A stretch of DNA of 64,000 bases from Pagrus major (Eukaryota; Chordata; Actinopteri; Spariformes; Sparidae). Shown here piece after piece: positions 24,291-32,548 of the stretch. A program made the position numbers and the translations under genes. The DNA lies in contig NC_133225.1 of assembly GCF_040436345.1 (NCBI RefSeq), positions 23,292,040 to 23,356,039 of the forward strand. The letters run 5' to 3'. The notes below the pieces were generated by a model. That model was given only the letters and a program-made list of their open reading frames with translations, did not search any database and was not told the DNA's origin. The first letter of the stretch is position 1; each line of letters opens with the position of its first letter.

Positions 24291-24648
24291 TAAAGGGGCA
24301 CTATGTAGCTTTGGAGAAGGAATTCAAACTCAGAATTTTAATATTTACAATATTAATGAGGTAATAATACAAATTCAGAAGTACTTCTTTTTTCCATAAC
24401 TGAATAAACAAGCTGCTCTCAGAGGAAAATAAGGTCCCAGAACACTGTTTGAAGCTAGAAAAAGGTGGCAGGGTCCGCCACATATAAACAAAGTAAAACA
24501 GTATGAAACTGTGTTGTCCTTTAAGGTCAGTTTGTTTATTCAGTTTATTCAGTCGTGAAAACGAAGACAGTTTATTTATTTAATTAAAAAAATCAGTCAA
24601 TGAAAATCTTAAAATTTCTTCCCCAAAACTACACAGTGCACCTTTAAT
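24291..24648 (+). mobile_element. Palindromic MITE of the 'aaaggtgcactatgtag' type, complete copy
   Basis: The left end (TTAAAGGGGCACTATGTAGC) is the reverse complement, with few mismatches, of the right end (CTACACAGTGCACCTTTAAT). The terminal inverted repeats are about 35 bases. A well-known non-autonomous element type in teleosts, with no coding sequence. Confidence 0.8.
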
Positions 24649-24829
24649 AAAAACAACAACATATAGTGTGTTATAAACCATAAATGACTGTAATAGTCTG
24701 AGTGTGTAACTGTAGCTGTATTAAGCAGCACTAAATGTACCTACATGTATTGTTGTAGAGTATAAAGTCCTTTACTTTAGAAAATGAATGTATTAGAGGA
24801 CTTAATTTTGATTTGATGTTTTTCCTGAC

Positions 24830-25200
24830 TGGCCTCTCTGCTCCTGGGAAGACTTGTAATTTAGCTCAGCTGGGTGTGGAGAAATTGTTCTCGTTGAGCA
24901 GCGCTCAGATTAACTTCACATGGTGACAGTTTATAGGCAAAATATGGTGCCTGTTAGCAAAACAAACCCTGAGAGAAAAGAGGGCCTGTCAGAGGCAGCG
25001 GTATGGGAGAAAGAGGACTGAGGAGGAGAGCACAATCAAAGGCTGTTATTTTAATCTGTCCTGCCTCGGAGATTAGCCGACCACATTGTTTTAATTGTTT
25101 TAACGGGAGGGAATGAAACGCTCGCTTATAGGGGGATCCTTGGCATAAATCTCTCAAGTTCAATAGTTTCAAAAACTTGAGCTCCTTGCAACCCCCCTCT
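24830..25200. promoter_or_regulatory. Candidate proximal regulatory block D of the Dmbx-like gene
   Basis: Non-repetitive sequence 200-550 bases upstream of the predicted transcription start. It contains GGCTGTTATTTTAATCTGTC, GGAGATTAGCCGAC and TTTTAATTGTTTTAA, so it has several TAAT/ATTA cores. Proximity to the promoter makes it a plausible enhancer. No direct evidence. Confidence 0.35.
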
Positions 25201-25210
25201 CTTCCCTCAT

Positions 25211-25384
25211 CCCACCTAATCCCGGCTAATACCTTTCTTTCTATTGGCTAATGGCTGAGGGGAGCCTGGGTAAATGCTTCTTAAATAGTCGTGGGTGAGA
25301 ATGGTTTCGGAGAATAAGATCTGTGCCACGACAAAGAGCGCTGCTGTGCGAGGATATAAGGCCCGAACTGGACTGGGAAGTACT
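25211..25384 (+). promoter_or_regulatory. Predicted core promoter of the Dmbx-like gene
   Basis: Contains TAATCCCGGCTAAT (25217-25230), a good site for K50 homeodomains plus a second TAAT core; an inverted CCAAT box (ATTGG, 25243-25247) followed by TAAT; and a TATA-like box (TATAAG, 25355-25360). The start of transcription is expected about 30 bases after the TATA box, near 25385. The spacing supports a focused TATA-type promoter, usual for tissue-specific developmental genes. Confidence 0.6.
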
Positions 25385-25465
25385 GGACTACAGCTCACCA
25401 GGGTCGGCTTCTGTGCGTAAAGGCGCACCTGGATCTCACGCTCCTGCTCAGGCTCCGGCTCTCAG
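25385..25465 (+). other. Predicted noncoding first exon of the Dmbx-like gene
   Basis: From the expected start site to a good donor (GGCTCTCAG|GTAAAC) at 25466. The downstream acceptor (CCTCAG at 26001-26006) lies only seven bases before the ATG, so an upstream noncoding exon is needed. The 5' end is approximate. Confidence 0.55.
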
Positions 25466-26013
25466 GTAAACAGCAGAGGATATTTAGAAAAACTGCGCAG
25501 ACAGAAAAGGTTTTAACAATGTTTTTATCGCGGAAAGATGGCTGAATGAGTGGACAATTGTGTACGGACATCAACGAAAGCTTATTTTTGGTTAAAAATG
25601 CTGCTTTTATGGCTTTGAGATGCGAAACAGGTGCAGAATTTGACGCTAAGTGTGAATATTTGTCACCAATTCATGACGACACATGAATTAATTTTTGAAA
25701 TAAAAAGGTCACAATCTGAAAAATGACTAAAATTGCCAAAAAGGACAGTAATTATACTGATTTTTGGAGCATTAAATGAAAAACGTCGGTCCCTCCAATA
25801 ATAAGTGCTCTTTCGCAGGTGTGTGTATTTTTTGGCCACTATGTCTAACAATGTATCAAATTAACAAATAACAACAGCTTTAATTACTTAATCTACAGTA
25901 ACTGATTTACTGACCTCATGAAAGTACCAGTTAATAACTGTGTTTACGAGGTTTGAGGAATTTGCCCGTGCAGGGTTTCACGTTACAAACCTTCCTGTGT
26001 CCTCAGATTCAGT

Positions 26014-26179
26014 ATGAACTCGTTGAATTTCTGCGGGACGTCCAGCGGCGGTGTGTATCCGCTCCACGGTGTCAACTCCGTGCTGTTCGACCTGCACCAC
26101 CAGATGGCGGAGCAGTACCACGTTTACTCTGCAGCCAGCCCCGCCGTGCACACCCTCTCTGTGGCCGAGAGACTGGCAG
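26014..26179 (+). CDS. Dmbx-like coding exon 1: N-terminal signature
   Basis: Encodes residues 1-55 and one base of codon 56. The start ATG has A at -3 and follows the acceptor by seven bases. Residues 16-55 align with the Dmbx1 N-terminus (SLHAMNSLSAMYNLHQQ-type, then VHALTLAERLA). The first 15 residues do not align. Confidence 0.9.
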
Positions 26180-29100
26180 GTGGGTCCTGCTGTGGAGGCA
26201 CATTTCTGCCATGAATATAATTATTTTCAATTTTAGACTAAACTGATGAAGTCATGTTTGTCTGTCACTTGAAGTGTTAGGGTTTGTTCAGGACCAGCAT
26301 GATATGGAAACCTATTTCTGGCAGCTAAAGAAAGAAAATGATGAAAACTCAACTAACAGTTAGTGAGGGATATTGGGATATGGGTGCAGATATGCATGTG
26401 CATGGATATACAATAAAAGTCAAATGAAATGTGTCGCATTATTTTTGGGGATCAAAAATATTCACAAAACACAAAATAAAAATTTTAATATGTAACAAAA
26501 TAAACAATCCTGTGAAACACTAAAATATCCCAATATCCCTAAATCATTTTGATGAGTGTGCATATATCAAAGTCAAAATTATGAAATAAAGAGTTGAAAT
26601 CATGAGATATAAAGTCATATTTATGAGGTAAAAAGGCAAAATTACGAGATTATGATCTTATGAGCTACTTATGTATCAAATGTACAAGTAAAAGTATATA
26701 CAGATAGATATAAACAGTAATGTATATATATTTATAAAGTCAGAACTGTGAGATAAAAGTAAAAATGATGAGGTATAAAAAAGGCAAAATTATGAGATTA
26801 TGATCTTTTTTGTCTCATAATGACTCTTTTCTCAGAACAAAAAATGTTTAAAAAAAGTAATTTTATGTCAATAAATGTACTTAAGAATCAAAAGTACAAG
26901 TAAAAGTAAATACATATAGATATTTACAGTTATGTATTTATATAGGTCGACCGATTATCAGCCTGGTTATTTATTGGATCAGATGTCAATTGCTGATTAA
27001 AATGAACTGATTTAAAAATGTGCTCATTCGGGACATGGCTCGATTTAACTTCACTTGACTTGCCCAGGAAAAAATGACAAGAGACTTCCATGAGACTTGG
27101 ACCACATGACTTGAGTCACGTGTAAATAAAGACTTTATGTGTAAAATGTGCTTTTAGGAAAAAGATTTATTTGTCCAGCGGTGTATAAATGAGTTAAAAA
27201 GAGCTGCATCTTCAACAGCTCGAGTGTTGCAGTTCTACTTACACATTAATGCATTTTGTTGCGTTAAATTATTGATGATACTTATCAAGAGAAATTATTA
27301 ATGCAGGACTTGTAATGGTCAAGTGTGACATTGCTACCTTGACTGTGTGATAATGCAAAGCCTATTAGGAATTAATAGATGACAGATCAGTCCAAACTGA
27401 GTCCATACAGGTCAAACCTTTACTGCATCCCTGAAACACAGAAGAATAAAATGGAAATGTGAAACTTTTCACTTCAAAGTATACTTTGCTGATGACGTTT
27501 TCTTTCTCTTCTTCCTGCCAGAGCTCATTCTGGAGGCTCGGTACGGCAACCAGCAGAAGCAGCGCCGCAGCCGCACGGCGTTCACGGTGTCTCAGCTGCA
27601 GGCGCTGGAGAAAGCCTTCCAGCAGACACAGTACCCTGATGTCGGCATGAGAGAGAGGCTGGCCGTCTGCATCAACCTGCCCGAGGCTCGCATACAGGTG
27701 AGAGCAGACACCTGACTGTAAACAACACTGCATGTGTGTATTTGTTATTTTATGGTAAACATTTAGCTGGAAAGCATGAATAAACCCTCCTGTGTTTAAC
27801 TTAATATATTAAAGTCTAAGACATGTAACTTTAATAGGAGAAAGAAAGTGGATAATATGAATCTTGGGAACAAAAACAGGCCACTTCAATCCCATATGTA
27901 CATGTACGAGGGTGTCAGTGGTTCAAGATTTTTACATAACCATCTCAAAAAATATCCTGGTTTCACAACAATGATGCTTAAAGGTTGTGGCGGACTCGGG
28001 ATTTTTGAGGGGCAGAGGAAATAAAAATAAAAAGGGCACAGTCTGTATGTGGCGGGGGACCACAGGGCACTTTATCAAGTTTGGTCCACTGGAAGGGCAC
28101 CCTGGAGAGCACTTTATCATGTTTTATCTACTTTAGGGGCGTCCAAGAGGGCAGTTTTGCTGTTTCTCTTCACACATGGGGGCATCAGGGGGGCGATCAC
28201 CCTCGCCACCTCCCCTTAAGTCCACCAGTGTTTAACGGAGTAAAAATAGAAGTGTTTTTTGGTCAAGCAAACACTGTATTAAAATTCAAAGAATATTATG
28301 TCCATGAAACTTGATGCGTAGTTGAAATATATATATATGTTTTGATAACACTAATACGGTAGAATATGAACAAATTGACACGGTATGATAATTATTAACT
28401 TTCACATGATGGAATACCTTGAAATGGTACATCGCTGCAACCCTAACTTGTACATACCTGCTTATATACATATAAATATACATATATATAGTTCATATAT
28501 TTAGTTTTAGCTCCATTTCTGTGTTAATTATTTCTTATCTGCCTGTTTGAGTGTCTTTATGTTTTGTTTTGTGATGTTTTGTGTGATTTGGTCGCTGTAA
28601 AGCTGCATTATGTTGTGTTTATCTCTTTTATTTTGTTTTGAATGTCTTGACTTAATATGTTCACATTATTTGTTCAGTCTTTTACAATTGGTTTCAAAGT
28701 GTAAATGTTTGTATGGCACTTACAAAAAAAAAAGGTGCTATAAAATAAATGTACCTTTGCTGTTTGTTCATCCAGGTGTGGTTCAAGAACAGGAGGGCGA
28801 AGTTTCGTAAAGGTCAGCGGTGCTCCCCGCTCTCCCGAGACCACAGTATGGAGGAGACGCCTCATCACAGCAAGGCAGGACAGGAGGAAGTCAGGACAGA
28901 AGACAAACAGGACACCACTGCATCACACATGGACAGCAACATCCCTCCTCGTCGCTGTCCTCCTCCTCATCCTCCTCCTCATGTGGATAAAACTCGGGAT
29001 GTTTGCCCTCCCCCTGTTCCTTCAGACTCTGATGTTTCCCGTTGCTCCCTCCACCTTCACTCTCCTACACTTTTCCCCTTCATGACAGGGGAATGCTACA

Positions 29101-29294
29101 GCCATCCACCTCACCAGCCGGTTGTGGGAGTGCTGTCCACTGAGCTCGCCCTCCCCCCGGTGTTCTGGCCCATCATTCAGCAGCAGAGCTCCGCCCTGGG
29201 GCCTCATCAACCACCCATCACTAAAAACTGTAGCCTCTCCCTTCAGACTGCTTGTTCTGGTAAAGCTGTGCCTCACCCTCACCTGGGGCTGTAA
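26014..29294 (+). CDS. Dmbx-family paired-class homeobox protein (divergent paralog)
   Basis: Sequence-specific nuclear transcription factor; Dmbx genes pattern diencephalon and midbrain. Coding exons 26014-26179, 27522-27697 and 28776-29294 join in phase to 286 residues. The N-terminus ([16 protein letters not shown], then [20 protein letters not shown]) matches the Dmbx signature before the homeodomain. The homeodomain, residues 69-128, starts QRRSRTAF and contains [13 protein letters not shown]; it has Lys at position 50 (K118). It differs from DMBX1, as recalled, at about a dozen of 60 positions. An intron splits it between positions 46 and 47, the classic place for paired-class genes. 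The tail is short and Pro/His-rich, with no clear OAR motif, whereas DMBX1 is about 380 residues and ends with OAR. It lies between rexo1 and csnk1g2, unlike human DMBX1. It might be called dmbx2 or dmbx-like; no symbol is assigned. Confidence 0.92.
26371..26525. repeat. Dispersed element, copy 2 (partner at 15002)
   Basis: Homologous to 15002-15125 in the same orientation, from GGGATATGGGTGCAGATATG to CAATCCTGTGAAACAC, with a small internal insertion. It lies in the first coding intron of the Dmbx-like gene. Confidence 0.7.
26568..26850. repeat. Degenerate 'aaattatgagataaaagtc' minisatellite
   Basis: Repeated variants of GAGATATAAAGTCATATTTA and GGCAAAATTATGAGATTATG occur about every 20-40 bases. 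Two clear longer units lie at about 26616-26664 and 26772-26811. Two spaced GTACAAGTAAAAGTA words at about 26680 and 26890 suggest embedded fragments of the 'actcaagta' repeat. Confidence 0.55.
26943..27010. repeat. 'gaccgattatc' repeat fragment
   Basis: TAGGTCGACCGATTATCAGCC resembles one end of the family seen at 6689 and at 31131. Only one end is recognisable. Confidence 0.45.
27522..27697 (+). CDS. Dmbx-like coding exon 2: homeodomain helices 1-2
   Basis: Encodes residues 56-114: the conserved linker ELILEARYG and homeodomain positions 1-46. Helix 1 includes [16 protein letters not shown]; helix 2 includes [17 protein letters not shown]. Acceptor CTGCCAG, donor CAG|GTGAGA. Confidence 0.95.
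28776..29294 (+). CDS. Dmbx-like coding exon 3: recognition helix and C-terminal tail
   Basis: Starts [15 protein letters not shown], homeodomain positions 47-60 and beyond, with K50 and N51. The remaining roughly 155 residues are low in complexity, with PPPHPPPH and other Pro/His runs. The end ([13 protein letters not shown]... to HLGL) occupies the place of the OAR motif but keeps at best scattered matches to it. Stop at 29292-29294. Confidence 0.92.
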   Translation: MWFKNRRAKFRKGQRCSPLSRDHSMEETPHHSKAGQEEVRTEDKQDTTASHMDSNIPPRRCPPPHPPPHVDKTRDVCPPPVPSDSDVSRCSLHLHSPTLFPFMTGECYSHPPHQPVVGVLSTELALPPVFWPIIQQQSSALGPHQPPITKNCSLSLQTACSGKAVPHPHLGL

Positions 29295-29645
29295 CTGCAG
29301 AACTACAGCCCGACATCTTCGCCCCTTGTGGACACCTGAAGCAGCCTTGTGTGTGAAAAGACAAGGAAGAGAAGCAGTGACTGCACCGAATGTTCATTTT
29401 TATTTAGTGAGCTTTATTGAATGGATGAAGTACTGTCACATGCTTTCAGAGGTTTTTTAGACTAGATCACGTCTAATTTGGATCTGACTAAATGACCCTC
29501 TGCAGGTTGGTTTTGGCTTGCTTGAAGGAGGCTGTTCTTTAAAGGATTACTCCACCAATTTCACACATTAAAATGTATTTATATGTCTTTGGAAGTAATG
29601 CTGCATATGTGAAAAAAAGTAAAATAAAGCCTTTTGTGGCTCCAG
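29295..29645 (+). other. 3' UTR of the Dmbx-like gene
   Basis: Follows the stop codon. The first AATAAA is at 29623-29628 and lies inside the MITE at 29539-29974. A second AATAAA at 30136-30141 beyond the MITE could be an alternative, older end. Confidence 0.55.
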
Positions 29646-29974
29646 ACGAAGCTGCATCTAATCTGATAAATTGCCTCCAGTGATATCACTTAGTGGCCAA
29701 GTTGCATTGTGAGTAACATAGGCACGACTGCATTGCACTCTTCTCATACTATTAGACTCATTATGGACAGTTTTAAAACAAATAATTAAAATCAATACAG
29801 CAGACCCGGAGAATTTGCCTTTACCCACAATGCACCTCAGTCACTGATTGACATAACTGAAGGCAATTTATCAAATAACAAGCAGACTTCTCTGGAGCCA
29901 CAAAAGGCTTTAAACTACTTTTTCACATATCTAAACACACTTTAATGTGTAAAATTGGTGAAGCTGCCCTTTAA
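29539..29974. mobile_element. Palindromic MITE overlapping the 3' UTR of the Dmbx-like gene
   Basis: The left arm (CTTTAAAGGATTACTCCACC, then AATTTCACACATTAAAATGT) pairs with the right arm (ACACTTTAATGTGTAAAATT, then GGTGAAGCTGCCCTTTAA). Further inward, TGTGGCTCCAGACGAAG pairs with TTCTCTGGAGCCACAAAAGG. It is a typical long-inverted-repeat MITE with no coding capacity. Confidence 0.8.
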
Positions 29975-31130
29975 TCCATATTATTTTCATTCCAGACAAC
30001 AAGCAGGGAGCACACGACATTTAAATTATTGTTGTCTCGTTCAGCATTGTTGAGCTACACTGACACGTAGCTACACAGTAATAAAGCATGTGAGAGGGGT
30101 TCCTTATTGTAAGTAGGCACAACATAGAAATGTGAAATAAAATTATTTGTACGAGAATTCTGTTTTTCTTTTTTGTTTTTTTGTGAGACTTAAGATGAAT
30201 TTCACTCATTTAAAATGTGACACATAACAAGACTGGAAGAAAAGAAGGTATTAAAAAAGGTTTATTATTTGTATTTACATAGAGATCTGCTTCAAGAAAA
30301 AGATGTAATCTATTCAGTATGAGGCTGGGTGATGATTCAGTTTCATCTTCTGTCATCATTGGAAGTGTATTGTGATCATATGATAATAACATTTCATCAC
30401 TTTAGTCTGTTTGATTATTCTACGTGGTTTTCTACATATCTGCCTACAATATACTGTGACATTGATTTCAGCCATATTGCCCAGACCAAAGTTGATGCCT
30501 GAGAAGTTCTTTGAGATATAAAAAAATTTTTTTTTGGGAGCACTGCCAGCAGCAAGGAGATAATCTGCTCAAATAACTGTCGAATTTTACATGAACTCTG
30601 GTGTTTTGGGGGATCCTGCTCTGAAGAATGAATGAAGCAAACATCTGGCAGTTGAAAAAAAAGAGGTCAAACTTCCCACAAACGTTAAAATTTAAAGAGT
30701 GAGGAAGACAGGAACTGTATTTAATTTGAATGACTGTATGCACACAAACAGGTCTATGAAGTTAAAAGGATTGTAGTCTTCTTGAACACAGGTGTGTTTT
30801 TCAGCTTCTGAATCAAAGATCAACAGTCTGCAGTGTTGATCCTCGTGCAGCTATGGCTGCAGCTAATGATTATTTTGATTTTCAATTAGTCAGTAACTTG
30901 TTTTATTGATTAATCATCTAGTCTTTAAAACTGTCAGAAAATAGTCAAACAATGCCGATCAGAGCCTAAGTGCCTTTATATGACTTGTTTTGTCTTCCCA
31001 ACAGTCCAAACCCCAAAGATATTCAGTTTACTAATACAGAAGACAATCAGCACATCTTCACAATTAACAAGCTGGAACAAGTGAATTATTGACATTTTTG
31101 CTTAAAACATGACTTAAAATTATCAAAATT

Positions 31131-31774
31131 AGAGACTGACCGATATATCAATTAGCCGATATTGGCCTTTCACAGATCTGTCAGTATCGGCGCATATGTT
31201 GTCTGATATGTGCCGAATTGCTGGCGTAATTTATAACTATAAAATGAGTCAAATACATTTACTCAAGTACGGTACTTAAGTACATTTTTAGGTACATGTA
31301 CTTCACTTAAGTATTTTCAATTTCTGCTACTTTATACTTCCACTCCGCTACATTTTGGAGGCAAATATTGTACTTTTTACTCATTACTACATTTATTATA
31401 TAACTTTGGTTACTAGTTACTTTCCAGATTAAATGCTACATCAGATAATCAGTCCACCCACTGTGTACAGTATATACATACATGTGAATATATGTATAAT
31501 TTACTTGAAACTTGTACTTTTTGATACCTGATACATTCAATATCAGATACTTCAGACTTTTACTCAAGTACTATTTGTATGGGTAACTTTCACTTTTACC
31601 AAAATAATATTTTAATATCTCTTTCCAACACTGTCCGTTACATATCTATATCACAAGTGTTTGTTAACCACATTTGAAAGATCACTGCAAAACTGTGAGT
31701 ATATTGGCCAATATTCATTTTTTTACTCCCTAACATCTGTACTGGCGTTGGCTCCAAAAACCAAGTATTGGTCG
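31131..31774. mobile_element. MITE B inserted in MITE A, itself interrupted
   Basis: Begins AGAGACTGACCGATATATCA and ends CCAAGTATTGGTCG, the inverted ends of the teleost 'gaccgatatatcgg' family. TCAAAATT (31123-31130) and GCAAAATT (31775-31782) flank it as a near-perfect 8-bp target duplication. Confidence 0.75.
31253..31632. mobile_element. Element C ('tttactcaagtac' type) inserted in element B
   Basis: Runs from TACATTTACTCAAGTACGGT through CTGCTACTTTATACTTCCAC to TCTTTCCAACACTG. It interrupts the 'gccgat' words of element B. Fragments of the same family occur at about 10070-10240, 17496-17600 and 23987-24050. Confidence 0.7.
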
Positions 31775-32399
31775 GCAAAATTATTGCTGATTAATTTTCT
31801 GTCAATCGATCAACTGCTTAACATTCAATAATTTCTGCTCTGAGTTTGATTTCATCAACATGTTTACTATAAAAAGGTAAACAATCTTTAATAATTGTTA
31901 ATGTATCTGGTGTAAATTCCACATCAGGATTTCAGCTGTGGGATCTTTGGCAACATACAGTATTTGGATTTTGCACCTGTGAAATAATATCAAATAATCT
32001 GATTTTCCCAAAATATGACAAAGTGGGAACATCCAGCCTTTTGTTTAAGATAAAAATATCAGTACAGGAAACTAAGATATGAAGACCTAACTCAACATAT
32101 AGACTGTAGTCACACACCTGTGGCATAAAAACATGTTTGAAGGGACCATATCAAAGACAATAATCCCCTAATTTGTGTTTAATTAGTAAACTAAACAATA
32201 CAATTGTGTTTGCCAAGTTGCAGATATTTCAATAACTTCACACCATCTTATCTTCAGTTTAATGAAAACTGCACATTTGTCAACAGATCGACATGTTTGT
32301 TTGTTTGTAGCAGCTCCTCAGTGAACCACGCGCCTGACGTTCAGCCCGATTCTCCAAACCGGCTGCGTCAGTTTTCCAGCGTAGTGCGGCGCTGTGAGC

Positions 32400-32548
32400 C
32401 AGCGTGACGCTGTGCCTGGGTATCGGCAGCCGAGGGAGGCTTAAAGAGACAACAGTGAAATCATAGCAACTTGACTTGAGGGCAAGAGAAACGAAATGAG
32501 ACCGAAGAACCATGACTTGGACTACGTTTCGATAGCTAACATTTAAAG
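32400..32548 (+). other. csnk1g2: Predicted noncoding first exon and promoter area of csnk1g2
   Basis: The sequence rises in GC and CpG at about 32310-32450 and reaches a donor AAAG|GTAATA at 32549. No TATA box was seen. The coding exon at 36218 has its acceptor at 35632-35633, so an upstream noncoding exon is required and this is the best candidate. The 5' boundary is a guess. Confidence 0.5.

Larger units (their letters stand above)
16345..25200. other. Intergenic region between rexo1 and the Dmbx-like gene
   Basis: About 9 kb without a recognisable exon on either strand. Repetitive stretches (17496-17600, 17930-18400, 20045-20270, 22704-22955, 23230-23780, 24000-24050, 24291-24648) alternate with less repetitive, GC-richer blocks. 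Those blocks are listed separately as candidate conserved non-coding elements. Short open frames here have no recognisable product. Confidence 0.6.
30853..31830. mobile_element. hAT-like MITE A, interrupted by another element
   Basis: The left part (about 30853-31130) starts GGCTGCAGCTAATGATTATT and carries the internal words of this family (CAGTCCAAACCCCAAAGATATT, GCTGGAACAAGTGAATTATT). The right part resumes at about 31783 with the terminal words GATTAATTTTCTGTCAATCG. The gap is filled by element B. Confidence 0.7.
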
